DNA of 64,000 bases from Parvularcula lutaonensis (GTDB lineage Bacteria > Pseudomonadota > Alphaproteobacteria > Caulobacterales > Parvularculaceae): assembly GCF_014651915.1 (NCBI RefSeq), contig NZ_BMXU01000002.1:501507-565506 (forward strand), given 5' to 3'. Positions 35,406-44,573 of the stretch are shown here, one piece after another. A model generated the notes under the pieces. The model was not told the origin of the DNA and did no database searches. It worked only from the letters and a program-made list of their open reading frames with translations. Every line of letters begins with the position of its first letter. The stretch's first letter is position 1. Made by a program: the position numbers and the translations under genes.

Positions 35406-35948
35406 ATGCCCGACCCCTCGAACGAGCAGACAGAGACGATGCACAATCAAGCGACAGCCCGCTCCTTGGACAATGCCGATGACAGCCTCGAGATCCAGCC
35501 GCTTTACCTGCGGCTGCTGACGCTGATTGAACGGCTCCATCGCCAGCTCCTGGACGTCATCAAGGACGAACTGGAGCGCGTGGACCAGACGGACATCAAC
35601 GCCGTACAGGCGCTCCTCCTTTACAACATCGGCGACAGCGAGCTGACGGCCGGGGAACTCCGCACCCGCGGCCATTATCTCGGCTCGAATGTCAGCTACA
35701 ACCTCAAGAAGCTCGTCGAGGCCGGTTATATCAGCCATGAGCGTTCCGAGCGCGACCGCCGTTCGGTCCGCGTCTCGCTGACGGAAACGGGTTTCGCGGT
35801 GCGGGACAAGATCGACGCGCTGTTCAACCGCCATCTCGAGAGCCTTGAGAAGGTTGGTGACGTCTCGTCGGACATGATTTCGGGCACCAATCTGACGCTC
35901 GACCGGCTCGAGCGCTTCTGGGCTGACCAGATCCGCTACCAGCTCTGA
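35406..35948 (+). CDS. ldtR: MarR-type transcriptional regulator, LdtR family
   Basis: About 180 aa from an ATG at 35406 (an internal ATG at 35439 is an alternative). The long N-terminal arm and the winged helix segment QTDINAVQALLLYNIGDSELTAGELRTRGHYLGSNVSYNLKKLVEAGYI and ERDRRSVRVSLTETG are typical of LdtR, which in Liberibacter and Sinorhizobium controls an L,D-transpeptidase gene and osmotic stress tolerance. No ldt gene is visible here. It precedes hemA and is divergent from hemB. Confidence 0.88.
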   Translation: MPDPSNEQTETMHNQATARSLDNADDSLEIQPLYLRLLTLIERLHRQLLDVIKDELERVDQTDINAVQALLLYNIGDSELTAGELRTRGHYLGSNVSYNLKKLVEAGYISHERSERDRRSVRVSLTETGFAVRDKIDALFNRHLESLEKVGDVSSDMISGTNLTLDRLERFWADQIRYQL

Positions 35949-36053
35949 TCCTGCCCGCGGCGCATCGCCGCCGCGGCGCTCTCGGGAGCAGCGATTTCCC
36001 CTAGCGATATTACGTATGTCGCGTCCGTGATTTCTTGTGCTAGCGGGGGCCGC

Positions 36054-37301
36054 ATGACGTTCAATTACCAAGCCGCGTTCCAGAAGGCCCTTGGCGAAGT
36101 CCACGCCGAGGGCCGCTATCGTGTTTTTGCCGATCTGGAGCGCGACTGCGGCCGCTTCCCGCAGGCCATCATCCACAAGGATGACGGTTCGACCCAGGAG
36201 ATCACCGTCTGGTGCTCCAACGACTATCTCGGGATGGGCCAGCACGAGGCCGTCCTCTCCGCAATGAAGAATGCCATCGACCATGTTGGCGCAGGCGCTG
36301 GCGGCACGCGCAACATTGCAGGCACCACCCACTACCATGTCCTTCTGGAGAAGGAGCTGGCCGACCTTCACGAGAAGGAAGCGGCGCTCCTCTTCACCTC
36401 GGGCTACATCGCCAACGAGGCGACGCTGACGACGCTGGCCAAGCTGCTTCCGGGCGTCGTGATCCTGTCGGACGAGCTCAACCACGCCTCCATGATCCAG
36501 GGCATTCGCGGTGGCCGCGGCCCGAAGATGATCTGGCGCCACAATGACGTCGAACATCTCGAAGAGCTCCTCGCGCAGCTTCCCGAAGACCAGCCGAAGA
36601 TCGTCGCCTTCGAGAGCGTCTATTCGATGGACGGCGATATCGCGCCGATCGAGGAGATCTGCCGCGTCGCGAAGAAATACGGTGCCTTCACCTATCTCGA
36701 CGAAGTCCACGGCGTCGGGCTTTACGGCCTGCGGGGCGGCGGTGTCGCCCAGCGCGATGGCGTCCTCGACATGGTTGACTGCGTCGAGGGCACCCTCGGC
36801 AAGGCGATCGGTGTCATGGGCGGCTATATCGCCGGATCAGCCGAGCTGGTCGACGCGATCCGTTCCTTCGCTTCGAGCTTCATTTTCACGACGGCGCTGT
36901 CCCCGGTCCTTGTCGCTGGCGCGCTGCAGTCTGTCCGTATCCTGAAGGAAGCGCAGTCGATGCGGGACGAACACCAGGCGCGGGCCGCGCATCTCAAGAT
37001 GGCGCTCGAGGAGAAGGGCCTGCCGGTGATGCCGAGCGAGAGCCATATCGTGCCGGTGTTTGTCGGCGACCCCGTGCATTGCAAGGCTATCTCCGACCGG
37101 CTGCTCAACGAGTTCGGCGTCTACGTCCAGCCAATCAACTATCCGACCGTGCCGAAGGGGACGGAGCGCCTGCGTTTCTCTCCGACGCCGCTGCACACGG
37201 AGGAGCATGTCGAGCATCTCGTGGACGCGCTCGATGCTCTGTGGGCGGAGTGCAAGCTTGCCCGCGGCGAGCTTCCGACGGACCGGATCGCTGCGCAATA
37301 G
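36054..37301 (+). CDS. hemA: 5-aminolevulinate synthase (Shemin pathway)
   Basis: 415 aa from the ATG at 36054. A PLP enzyme condensing glycine and succinyl-CoA to ALA, the alphaproteobacterial entry to haem. It shows the core [50 protein letters not shown] and the PLP Lys in [32 protein letters not shown] and [19 protein letters not shown] are C-terminal signatures. A terminator follows. Confidence 0.98.
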   Translation: MTFNYQAAFQKALGEVHAEGRYRVFADLERDCGRFPQAIIHKDDGSTQEITVWCSNDYLGMGQHEAVLSAMKNAIDHVGAGAGGTRNIAGTTHYHVLLEKELADLHEKEAALLFTSGYIANEATLTTLAKLLPGVVILSDELNHASMIQGIRGGRGPKMIWRHNDVEHLEELLAQLPEDQPKIVAFESVYSMDGDIAPIEEICRVAKKYGAFTYLDEVHGVGLYGLRGGGVAQRDGVLDMVDCVEGTLGKAIGVMGGYIAGSAELVDAIRSFASSFIFTTALSPVLVAGALQSVRILKEAQSMRDEHQARAAHLKMALEEKGLPVMPSESHIVPVFVGDPVHCKAISDRLLNEFGVYVQPINYPTVPKGTERLRFSPTPLHTEEHVEHLVDALDALWAECKLARGELPTDRIAAQ

Positions 37302-37324
37302 GTTCAAGCGCGAACCCGTAAGGA

Positions 37325-37349
37325 AGAGCGCCCTGCGGGGCGCTTTTTG
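37325..37349 (+). terminator. Rho-independent terminator of hemA
   Basis: A 7-bp stem (AGCGCCC at 37327-37333 and GGGCGCT at 37338-37344) is followed by five T residues, 23 nt after the hemA stop. Confidence 0.9.
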
Positions 37350-37395
37350 TGTGTGGAGCCTCACCCCTCCCCCGCGGGAGAGGTGAAGTCAGGGC

Positions 37396-38118
37396 TCACT
37401 TCCCGTCAGGGCGCGGAAACACCACCGTCTCGCCTTGCTGGTCAAATGCGGGCTCCAGCATGTCGGCAATCCGTTCACCGATCTTCTCGGGCGGGGTGAT
37501 CGTCGAGGGGTCCTCGCCGGGCATGGCCTCGGCGCGCATCTCGGTCGCCGTCGGGCCGGGGTCGATGAGGTTCGCACGCAGGCCTTCGCGCTGCTCGGCG
37601 GCGTAGGTCTTCACCAGTGCCTCGAACGCGGCCTTCGACGCAGCGTAGGTTCCCCAGAACGGCTTGAACACATGCGCTGCGCGGGAGGTGACACCGACGA
37701 CGCGGGCATCGCCTGCTTTCTGCAGCAGCGGATCGAGGAGCTTCAGGAGCGCTAGGTTCGCATGAAGGTTGACCGTGAAGGTCTTGTGCCACTCCTTGCC
37801 CAGGATATCGACGACCGGCGTCAGCGGGCCGAGCAGGCCGGCATTGAGGACCAGTCCGTCGAGCTTCTCGAAGCGCTGCTCGAGCGCGGTAGGAAGACGG
37901 GTCAGGGCCTCTTCGCTTTCAAGGTCAGCGGGGATCAGCACCGCCTTGCCGTTCGTCTTCCGGACCTCGTCATCGAGCGCTTCGAGGCCCGAGACAGTGC
38001 GCGCGAGGGCAATGACCGTCGCCCCGCGCTTTGCAGCGGCAAGGGCCGTCGCATAACCGATGCCGCGGCTCGCGCCCGTTACAAGAATGGTGCGTCCACT
38101 GAGTGTATCAGAGGGCAT
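37396..38118 (-). CDS. Short-chain dehydrogenase/reductase
   Basis: 240 aa from the ATG at 38118, overlapping the end of the HIT gene by 11 bp. The Rossmann motif TGASRGIG (near residues 14-21), the NAG motif VLNAGLLG (near 90) and the catalytic TYAASKAAFEALV (Tyr and Lys about 155-159) define a classical SDR. The substrate is unknown. It is the last gene of a four-gene minus-strand operon (GNAT, DUF2007, HIT, SDR). Confidence 0.93.
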   Translation of the reverse strand: MPSDTLSGRTILVTGASRGIGYATALAAAKRGATVIALARTVSGLEALDDEVRKTNGKAVLIPADLESEEALTRLPTALEQRFEKLDGLVLNAGLLGPLTPVVDILGKEWHKTFTVNLHANLALLKLLDPLLQKAGDARVVGVTSRAAHVFKPFWGTYAASKAAFEALVKTYAAEQREGLRANLIDPGPTATEMRAEAMPGEDPSTITPPEKIGERIADMLEPAFDQQGETVVFPRPDGK

Positions 38119-38539
38119 TGCGGATCCTTTCGGCGATCTTTTCGAGGTCCTTGGTGTCAGCCATGCCCTCGCCGTGGCGGCCGAGCGACTGTCCCTCCCA
38201 GACCGGAATGATATGGAAATGGGTATGAAAGACGGTCTGTCCTGCCGCTTCGCCATTGAATTGGACGATACGGAAACCATCAGGGTTCAGCGCTTTCACG
38301 ATAGCCTGCGAAACCGTCTGCACCGTGCGCATGATGCGGCACATCTCGTCTGGATCGAGGTCGGTGATGTTCACCGCCTTGGCCAGCTTGCTGATGACGA
38401 GCGTATGACCCTCCGACTGCGGAAAGGCATCCATGAAGGCAAGAGTGTGCTCGTCCTCGAAGACAGCGACCTTCGGCAGCTCGCCACGGATGATCCTGGC
38501 GAAGACATTGTTGTCATCATAGCTGATGTTCAGGCTCAT
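38108..38539 (-). CDS. HIT-family nucleotide hydrolase/transferase
   Basis: 143 aa. The histidine triad HTHFHIIP (His105, His107, His109) is at the C-terminal side and the N-terminal NVFARIIRGELPKV and FPQSEGHTLVISK are HINT-branch features, probably adenosine phosphoramidase activity on aminoacyl- or lysyl-AMP-like adducts. It overlaps both neighbours by a few bases, as in a coupled operon. Confidence 0.94.
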   Translation of the reverse strand: MSLNISYDDNNVFARIIRGELPKVAVFEDEHTLAFMDAFPQSEGHTLVISKLAKAVNITDLDPDEMCRIMRTVQTVSQAIVKALNPDGFRIVQFNGEAAGQTVFHTHFHIIPVWEGQSLGRHGEGMADTKDLEKIAERIRNAL

Positions 38540-38916
38540 TCTTCATCCTTCCAGCTATGGCCGCAGGTGGCGCATCGCAGGCTGTCCGTTGCGGGCGCGA
38601 ACGGGAACAGCGATGCGAATAAAGCAGTGACGGCGAGGGGGAAACCCCATGCTCGCCGTCGCCTGACTTTCGTGCTCTTGCACCGCGGGCAGGGGGCAAA
38701 TCTCGGCTTCGGGCGTTTTTCTTCGAGCGCCTTTGTCGCCATGAAGGCATCCTGATTGGCCGCCATGATCCTGAACCCGCCGAGGCCGATAGCGAGTTCG
38801 GGTCTCGCGCTGAGGGTGTGGTAGTCGGCAATCTCGACGTCAAAGCCCCTGGACCGCAGATACCCGACGACGACCTGCGCCTCGCCGAGGTCATAGATGC
38901 GCGCGATCTCCTTCAT
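38536..38916 (-). CDS. DUF2007-like protein with C-terminal zinc ribbon
   Basis: 126 aa. The N-terminal ferredoxin-like DUF2007 segment is MKEIARIYDLGEAQVVVGYL then RGFDVEIADY, matching a small signal-transducer-like domain. A zinc-ribbon pair of CxxC motifs follows (CPRCKSTKV near 75-83 and CATCGHSWKDEE at the end), separated by a short hydrophobic segment (GFPLAVTALFASLFPFAPA). The hydrophobic segment between the two knuckles is unusual and could make it membrane-associated. It overlaps both neighbours by 4 nt (ATGA). Confidence 0.75.
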   Translation of the reverse strand: MKEIARIYDLGEAQVVVGYLRSRGFDVEIADYHTLSARPELAIGLGGFRIMAANQDAFMATKALEEKRPKPRFAPCPRCKSTKVRRRRAWGFPLAVTALFASLFPFAPATDSLRCATCGHSWKDEE

Positions 38917-40064
38917 CCGCCCTTCTTAAACGGTGTGTAGCCTCTGAGAAGCTCGATTTCCTCCTCCATGTGGTGCCGCTCGCGCTTGAGGTAGTCGACC
39001 ACGGCGTCGTGGAAGCCCGGATCGATCATGCGGTGGGCCGAGCGTATCGCGACAGGCTCGTAGCCCCGTGCGATCTTGTGCTCGCCCTGCGCGCCCGCCT
39101 CGACCCTCTTCAGGCCATGCGTGAGCGCATAGTCGATCGCCTGATAGTAGCAGAGCTCGAAATGAAGGAACGGAACGTGCTCGGAACATCCCCAGTAGCG
39201 GCCATAGAGGGTGTCGCCGCCGACAAGGTTCATCGCACCTGCGATATACTCGTCGCCTCGCTTCGCGAAGATGAAGAGAAGCCTGTCGGCCATCCGCTCG
39301 GCAAGGATCGTGAAGGCAGTCCGCGTCAGATAGGGATTGCCCCACTTCCGCGCGCCGGTGTCCTGGTAGAACCACCAGAAGGCGTCCAGATGCCGCTCCT
39401 CAATGTCCTTGCCGGAGACCCATTCGATCGCCAGCCCGCTTTTCGCTATAGCGTCCCGTTCCTTGCGCAGGGCCTTGCGCTTGCGGGAGGCGAGGGCGTC
39501 AAGGAAGCCCTGCCAGTCACCGAAGCCCCTGTCCTCGAAATGGTACTGCTCACCGATCCTGATGACATATCCCTGATCCTCCGCTGTCTGAGCGTCCTCT
39601 TCGGTGAGGAAGTTGAGATGCGCGCCTGACAGGCCCATGCGCGCTGCGACCTGCTGCGCCCCTGCTGCGAGGAGCGCACGGTCCTCCGCCTGCGGAGCGA
39701 GAAGCTTGCGGGCTGTAGCCGGGGTGAAGGGGACGGCGGAGAGGAGCTTCGGATAGTAGCGCCCGCCAGCGCGGCTGTAGGCATCGGCAAAGGCGTGGTC
39801 GAAGATATACTCGCCCTGGCTGTGACCCTTGAGATAGGCAGGCATTGCGCCTGCGATCCTGCCGCCCCTGCGCAGGAGGATATGCGCGGGCTGCCAGCCT
39901 GTCTCCGGCCTCGCCGAACCCGAGCTCTCCATCGCTTCGAGGAAGTCCCACGAGACGAACGGGTTGTAGACCGCGCCCTCGGGATTGGCGACGGCGTCCC
40001 ATTCCTGCCGATCGAGCTCGGAAAGGGTGTGGATGGTCTCGATCGTCGCCTGCGGTTCGCTCAT
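38913..40064 (-). CDS. COG3146-type (FemAB/GNAT-like) acyltransferase
   Basis: 383 aa from the ATG at 40064 (MSEPQATIETIHTLSELDRQ), with an upstream ATG at 40082 also possible. Long family relatives of peptidoglycan-recognition/FemAB-like acyltransferases have the features seen: EWDAVANPEGAVYNPFVSWDFLEAMESSGSA, RKRKALRKERDAI (a basic helix near residue 185), FYQDTGARKWGNPYLTR and LYGRYWGCSEHVPFLHFELCYYQAIDYAL. A GNAT-like double domain is likely. Substrate unknown. It heads the overlapping operon that ends with the SDR gene. Confidence 0.88.
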   Translation of the reverse strand: MSEPQATIETIHTLSELDRQEWDAVANPEGAVYNPFVSWDFLEAMESSGSARPETGWQPAHILLRRGGRIAGAMPAYLKGHSQGEYIFDHAFADAYSRAGGRYYPKLLSAVPFTPATARKLLAPQAEDRALLAAGAQQVAARMGLSGAHLNFLTEEDAQTAEDQGYVIRIGEQYHFEDRGFGDWQGFLDALASRKRKALRKERDAIAKSGLAIEWVSGKDIEERHLDAFWWFYQDTGARKWGNPYLTRTAFTILAERMADRLLFIFAKRGDEYIAGAMNLVGGDTLYGRYWGCSEHVPFLHFELCYYQAIDYALTHGLKRVEAGAQGEHKIARGYEPVAIRSAHRMIDPGFHDAVVDYLKRERHHMEEEIELLRGYTPFKKGG

Positions 40065-40350
40065 TCCCGCGATGTAGGGCATGGGATGGCGCTGCCACAG
40101 CCCTCGCGGGGCGCGAAAAAGAAAAAGCCGCACCCCGAGAGGTGCGGCTTTCCCTTGGAGGCGAGGCCCCGCGTCCGAATGAGGGGGGCGGTTCTTGGGG
40201 CCTCTGTCACGACGGTCACCCGCCGAAGTCCTTGCAGGCTGCTGCTCTGCGCCCAGCGCCCGCTCGGTTACGGGATTGTTAACCACGAGAAATCGAGCGC
40301 GGCAACATCGCGGCCAGTTGTAGCTGCAGTTGCCGATGCAACCGCAAGGA
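40065..40350. other. Intergenic region with small-RNA-like structures
   Basis: 286 nt between two minus-strand genes (racemase upstream, GNAT downstream). No credible reading frame. It contains a perfect 8-bp helix enclosing a C-rich loop and then a Rho-independent terminator, both in minus-strand order (40204 to 40116), about 150 to 235 nt beyond the racemase stop. This could be an independent small RNA or a processed 3' end. Confidence 0.55.
40116..40204 (-). ncRNA. Candidate small RNA: C-rich-loop hairpin plus terminator
   Basis: Minus-strand order: GAGGCCCC (40204-40197), a 26-nt loop containing ACCGCCCCCCTC, GGGGCCTC (40170-40163), 12 nt, then a 10-bp terminator stem (AAGCCGCACC with its complement, 40150-40125) and TTTTTCTTTTT. 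This arrangement is like many alphaproteobacterial sRNAs that use C-rich loops to pair with ribosome sites. The 5' end and promoter are not located. The terminator is solid; the RNA itself is inference. Confidence 0.55.
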
Positions 40351-41088
40351 TCAGCCCTCGATTCGATCGAGCGCCCAGCGAGCGGCAGCCTTCACATGCA
40401 GCTCTGCCGTGGCGAACACTTCCACATCCGGCAGGTCGTCCTGGCCGACCAGCAGCATGATCTCCGTGCAGCCCAGGATCAGGCCCTGTGCACCCTGTTC
40501 ACGTTGGAGCCGACGGGCGATCTGGCAGAAGCGCTCGCGCGACTCCTCCGTGAACTGAAACTTGACCAGCTCCTCGAAGATGACGCGGTGGACTTCTTCC
40601 TTCTCCGCGTCGTTTGGCGTCAGGAGCGTGACGCCCGCCTTCTCCTCGACCTCGCGCATGACAAGGCCGTGGTCCATGGTGGAGCGGGTACCGAAGATCG
40701 CAATCCGTTCGAGGCCCGAAGCTTTCACCGCTTGGACCAGCGGGGCACTGATGGGCAGGAACGGCGTCTCCTTCCGCGCCATAATCGGGGCCATCACTTC
40801 GTGGACGGTGTTCGAGACACCGAGGATGATATCGGAACCAGCCGCGATCAGCCCGTCGATCTTGCCCTCGACATAGGCTTCAAGGCCGCCCCAGTCGCCG
40901 GCCTGCACGAAGGCGCCGACATTGCCGAAATTCATCCCCATGATGAGCGTTTCAGCCATATCGTCACCACCGAGCTCGCGCTGAAGCTCCGCATTCAGCA
41001 TATCGTAATAGCGCGAGGTGATGACATGGCTGGTGCCGCCGAGAATGCCGATGGTCGGCTGGCGGAGTGGGCGTTGGCGATCGGGCAT
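40351..41088 (-). CDS. Aspartate/glutamate racemase family protein with a Ser in place of the first catalytic Cys
   Basis: About 245 aa from an ATG at 41088 with AGGAC upstream (the ATG at 41103 has no ribosome site). Two-domain racemase fold: TIGILGGTSHVITSRYYDMLN at the N-terminus. The second catalytic Cys is present in GLILGCTEIMLLVG (about residue 207). The first catalytic position reads ILGVSNTVHE, with Ser at about residue 92 instead of Cys in the CNT(A/V)H motif. Some one-Cys family members (E. coli YgeA with Thr) racemise in one direction only, so a one-base mechanism or other substrate is likely. It is separated from the DUF2059 gene by 29 nt and probably forms a unit with it. Confidence 0.85.
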   Translation of the reverse strand: MPDRQRPLRQPTIGILGGTSHVITSRYYDMLNAELQRELGGDDMAETLIMGMNFGNVGAFVQAGDWGGLEAYVEGKIDGLIAAGSDIILGVSNTVHEVMAPIMARKETPFLPISAPLVQAVKASGLERIAIFGTRSTMDHGLVMREVEEKAGVTLLTPNDAEKEEVHRVIFEELVKFQFTEESRERFCQIARRLQREQGAQGLILGCTEIMLLVGQDDLPDVEVFATAELHVKAAARWALDRIEG

Positions 41089-41117
41089 GGCGTCCTGAAG
41101 CATATGCTAGAGCGGCT

Positions 41118-41645
41118 TCAACGCTCCTGTTTCTGAATTTCGGAAGCGAAATCCTTCGCCCGTTTCTGCACAGCGTCCATGTAATTCGTAATAACGGGCT
41201 CGTACAGCTTCAGATATGCCGCCTGCATCTGAGGCGCTTTCTCAATTATCGATCGGCCTTCCGGGGAGTCATAGAACGCAGCTGCCGCATTGAGTTCGGC
41301 GACCGTGTAAGTTTGGGCGCTCGCCTCGATCAGAGCCTCTTCCAACTGCGGCCTGAACGCCCGGAACTCATCCAACGCGAGTTCAATGACCAGAGCTTTG
41401 AACTCAGGCGGCATGTCCCCCAGAGACACCGCCGCTACCACTTGCTCTAGCATCCCCCCAGGCGCGAGCATCTGGTCGAACTGCTTCTGCATCATGGGGC
41501 TGTTGACGTACTGCTCGGCGGCTTCGCGTCGCTCTCGATAAGAATCTGCTGGCTGGGCATTTTCGGAAGCGATCGCTTCCGAGGTCACCGAGGATACAAC
41601 GAAAGACAGCAGGCCGAAGCCTGCTGCGATGATTCTTGATGGCAT
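41118..41645 (-). CDS. DUF2059 exported protein
   Basis: 175 aa with a signal peptide (IIAAGFGLLSFVVSSVTSEAIA). The helical body matches DUF2059: YVNSPMMQKQFDQML, YTVAELNAAAAFYDSPEGRSIIEKAPQM and PVITNYMDAVQKRAKDF. The family is periplasmic and its function is not known. It may be cotranscribed with the racemase gene. Confidence 0.88.
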   Translation of the reverse strand: MPSRIIAAGFGLLSFVVSSVTSEAIASENAQPADSYRERREAAEQYVNSPMMQKQFDQMLAPGGMLEQVVAAVSLGDMPPEFKALVIELALDEFRAFRPQLEEALIEASAQTYTVAELNAAAAFYDSPEGRSIIEKAPQMQAAYLKLYEPVITNYMDAVQKRAKDFASEIQKQER

Positions 41646-41711
41646 TCTTGGAACCCTTCTTGATGTCCGTCGGAACTTCCCATCAGAAAGGGTTTGAACT
41701 CAACGCTTTTT

Positions 41712-43001
41712 TCAGCGCTGGTCCATCGGCACGAAGTCGCGTTTTGCTGCGCCGGTGTAGAGCTGGCGCGGACGGCCGATTTTCTGGTTCGGGTCCTCGA
41801 GCATTTCGCGCCACTGGGCGATCCAACCCACCGTGCGGGCAAGGGCGAAGAGCGGCGTGAACATCGAGCGGGGGAAGCCCAGTGCACGGAGCGTGATGCC
41901 CGAATAGAAGTCGATGTTCGGGTAGAGCTTCTTCTCGACGAAGTACTCGTCTTCGAGGGCGATCTTCTCGAGTTCTTTCGCAACGTCGAGGAGCGGGTCC
42001 TTGACGCCGACGGCTTCGAGGACTTCCGCCGAAGCCTTCTGCATGACTTTCGCCCGCGGGTCGTAGTTCTTGTAGACCCGGTGACCGAAGCCCATCAGGC
42101 GGAACGGATCGGACTTGTCCTTCGCCTTGGCGATATATTCCGGGATCCGATCAACCGTGCCGATTTCCTGCAGCATGTTGAGGGCAGCTTCGTTCGCGCC
42201 GCCATGGGCCGGGCCCCAGAGGCAGGCAATGCCGGCCGCAATACAGGCAAAGGGGTTGGCGCCCGACGAGCCTGCCAGACGGACCGTCGAGGTCGACGCG
42301 TTCTGCTCGTGGTCCATGTGCAGAATGAAGATCTTGTCGAGAGCCGAAGCGAGGGTCTTGTTGACCTCGTAATCCTCCGCCGGGACCGAGAAGCACATAT
42401 GCATGAAGTTCTCGGTGTAATGAAGATCGTTACGCGGATAAACGAAGGGCTGGCCGATGGTGTATTTGTAGGCCATGGCCGCAATGGTCGGCATCTTGGC
42501 GATCATGCGGTGCACGGCGATCTTGCGCGCCTCGGGATCGTGGATGTCGGTGGAGTCGTGGTAGAATGCCGAGAGGGCACCGACCGCACCGCACATGATG
42601 GCCATCGGGTGTGCATCACGACGGAAGCCATCGAAGAACTTCAGGAAGTGCTCGTGCACCATGGTGTGGTAGGTGATGTCGTTGCGGAACTTCGCGCACT
42701 CTTCCCGTGTCGGAAGCTCGCCTTCGAGGAGGAGGTACGCCGTCTCGATGAAGTCGGCCTGTTCGGCCAGCTGCTCGATCGGGTAGCCGCGATAGAGGAG
42801 CATGCCCTCATCGCCGTCGATGAAGGTGATCTGGCTTTCGCAGGAGGCGGTGGAGGTGAAGCCGGGGTCGAAGGTGAACTTTCCGGTGACCTTCGTCAGG
42901 TTCCGGATATCGATGACTTCGTTGCCGTGGGTGCCTTTGTAGACCGGGAACTCCGTGCCTTCGATAATCGCCGTGCCGGCCTGCTGGATCTTGCTTTGCA
43001 T
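41712..43001 (-). CDS. gltA: Citrate synthase
   Basis: 429 aa from the ATG at 43001, with GAGGAG about 10 nt upstream. Entry enzyme of the TCA cycle. Type II hexameric form with N-terminal extension ([21 protein letters not shown]) and catalytic residues His in [13 protein letters not shown], His in [14 protein letters not shown] and Asp in the [11 protein letters not shown] area. [13 protein letters not shown] is also canonical. The order gltA-gltX-comEC is common in alphaproteobacteria. The 159 nt to gltX show no extra gene. Confidence 0.98.
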   Translation of the reverse strand: MQSKIQQAGTAIIEGTEFPVYKGTHGNEVIDIRNLTKVTGKFTFDPGFTSTASCESQITFIDGDEGMLLYRGYPIEQLAEQADFIETAYLLLEGELPTREECAKFRNDITYHTMVHEHFLKFFDGFRRDAHPMAIMCGAVGALSAFYHDSTDIHDPEARKIAVHRMIAKMPTIAAMAYKYTIGQPFVYPRNDLHYTENFMHMCFSVPAEDYEVNKTLASALDKIFILHMDHEQNASTSTVRLAGSSGANPFACIAAGIACLWGPAHGGANEAALNMLQEIGTVDRIPEYIAKAKDKSDPFRLMGFGHRVYKNYDPRAKVMQKASAEVLEAVGVKDPLLDVAKELEKIALEDEYFVEKKLYPNIDFYSGITLRALGFPRSMFTPLFALARTVGWIAQWREMLEDPNQKIGRPRQLYTGAAKRDFVPMDQR

Positions 43002-43160
43002 TATTCGTATCTCCTCGCGCGGCAGCGCGGATTGGACATCTGCGCCTGCCGTGGGGGTTATGGCGTGCTGATCTGCACGCCCTTTGTTGCGGCGCGACAA
43101 TAAGGGCTTGGGCCAAGACCGCAAGTTAGTCCTTTCGCGCAGTCGGTCGAGATGACGGAG

Positions 43161-44573
43161 TTACGCAGAAAAACTGTCCTGCGCGGCGGTGATCCGGGCC
43201 AGCGCCTCGTCCCGGCCAAGGGCGAAAAGCGTCTCGCCAAGGGTCGGCGCCGGGTTCCCTGCCGTCAGCGCAGCGCGCAGGGGCGGGCCGACCTGGCCGA
43301 AGCCGACGCCGTTCTCCTCGGCATAGGTCTGGACGGCGAGATCCAGGGTGGCCGGGTCCCAGCTCTCCACGGTCTCCAGCTTCTGCGCGAGGGCCGCGAG
43401 ATGGCCAAGCGCACCGTCTTTCTTCAGGGGCTTGGCGGCCTTGCCGGTGATCTCGAAAGGACGCTCGAGGAGCAGGAAAGCCGCGGCATTTCTGGCCTCC
43501 GAGAGGAGTTTCATCCGCGGCTTCAGGAACGGCGCGGCGCGGGTGATCATCTCTCTCTGGGCCTCCGATGGCGGCTTCTCGAGGAAGGGCGCGATCGCGT
43601 CGGCGAAGTCCTCATCGGCAATGCCTTCGATATAATGCGCGTTCGTGTTCGCCATCTTGTCCGGGTCGAGACGCGCCGGGGCCTTGCCGATTCCGCCGAG
43701 GTCGAACCACGCGAGCGCCTGTTCCCTGGTGATGATCTCGTCATCGCCATGGCTCCAGCCGAGCTTGAGAAGGGCGTTCATCAACCCCTCGGGCACGAAG
43801 CCCTGGTCGCGATAGGCTTCGACACCGAGGGCCCCATGGCGCTTCGATAGTTTTTTCCCATCATTGCCGTGGATCAGCGGAATGTGCGCGAAGACCGGCA
43901 CGTCCCAGCCCATCGCCTCGTAGATCTGCTGCTGCTTCGGCGTGTTGTTGAGGTGGTCATCGCCGCGGATGACATGCGTCACGCCCATGTCATGGTCATC
44001 GACGACGACGGCCAGCATGTAGGTCGGCGTGCCGTCCGAGCGCAGGAGCACGACGTCGTCCGAAGTCGCGTTGGGGAAGCGCACCTCGCCCTGGACCTCG
44101 TCCTTGACGATTGTTTCGCCCTCAATCGGCGCCTTGAGGCGGATCGAATAGGGACCTTCGCCCTCGCCGCCATCGCGATAGGGGCTGGTGAAGCGAATGT
44201 TCTTCTCGCGCGCTTCCTCCCGCGCCTTGTCGAGTTCTTCGCCAGCGAGCCAGCATTTGAAGGCCTTGCCGCGTTTGAGGAGCTCATGGGCCACCTGCTT
44301 GTGCCGGTCGGCGCGCTCGAATTGGCTGAGCGGCTCGCCATCCCAGTCGAGGCCGAGCCATGTCAGGCCATCGAGGATCGCTTCCACCGCGGCCTCGTTG
44401 TGCCGTGCGCGGTCGGTGTCCTCGATGCGCAGCAGGAACTTCGATCCATCGGCAGCCGCGTTCCTCCGCGCATACAACCAGTTGAAAAGGGCAGTTCGGG
44501 CGCCGCCTATGTGCAAATAACCTGTCGGAGACGGTGCGAAACGCGTGACGATCGGCTTAGTGTCGGCGGTCAT
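43161..44573 (-). CDS. gltX: Glutamate--tRNA ligase
   Basis: 470 aa. The HIGH-type motif is in RFAPSPTGYLHIGGARTALFN, and the KMSKS-type motif is KKLSKRHG. LLRIEDTDRARHNEAA and VIRGDDHLNNTPKQ are further class I synthetase motifs. GltX charges tRNA-Glu, and in bacteria without GlnRS also tRNA-Gln. The ATG at 44573 shares bases with the comEC ATG on the other strand (CATG at 44571-44574). Confidence 0.98.
   Translation of the reverse strand: MTADTKPIVTRFAPSPTGYLHIGGARTALFNWLYARRNAAADGSKFLLRIEDTDRARHNEAAVEAILDGLTWLGLDWDGEPLSQFERADRHKQVAHELLKRGKAFKCWLAGEELDKAREEAREKNIRFTSPYRDGGEGEGPYSIRLKAPIEGETIVKDEVQGEVRFPNATSDDVVLLRSDGTPTYMLAVVVDDHDMGVTHVIRGDDHLNNTPKQQQIYEAMGWDVPVFAHIPLIHGNDGKKLSKRHGALGVEAYRDQGFVPEGLMNALLKLGWSHGDDEIITREQALAWFDLGGIGKAPARLDPDKMANTNAHYIEGIADEDFADAIAPFLEKPPSEAQREMITRAAPFLKPRMKLLSEARNAAAFLLLERPFEITGKAAKPLKKDGALGHLAALAQKLETVESWDPATLDLAVQTYAEENGVGFGQVGPPLRAALTAGNPAPTLGETLFALGRDEALARITAAQDSFSA

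Noticed and set aside
30614-40195. The 13-mer GGGGGGCGGTTCT occurs at 30614-30626 and 40183-40195, both intergenic.
   Set aside because: In a GC-rich 64-kb window dozens of shared 13-mers are expected by chance, and the flanking structures differ in order, so I do not treat it as a repeat family.
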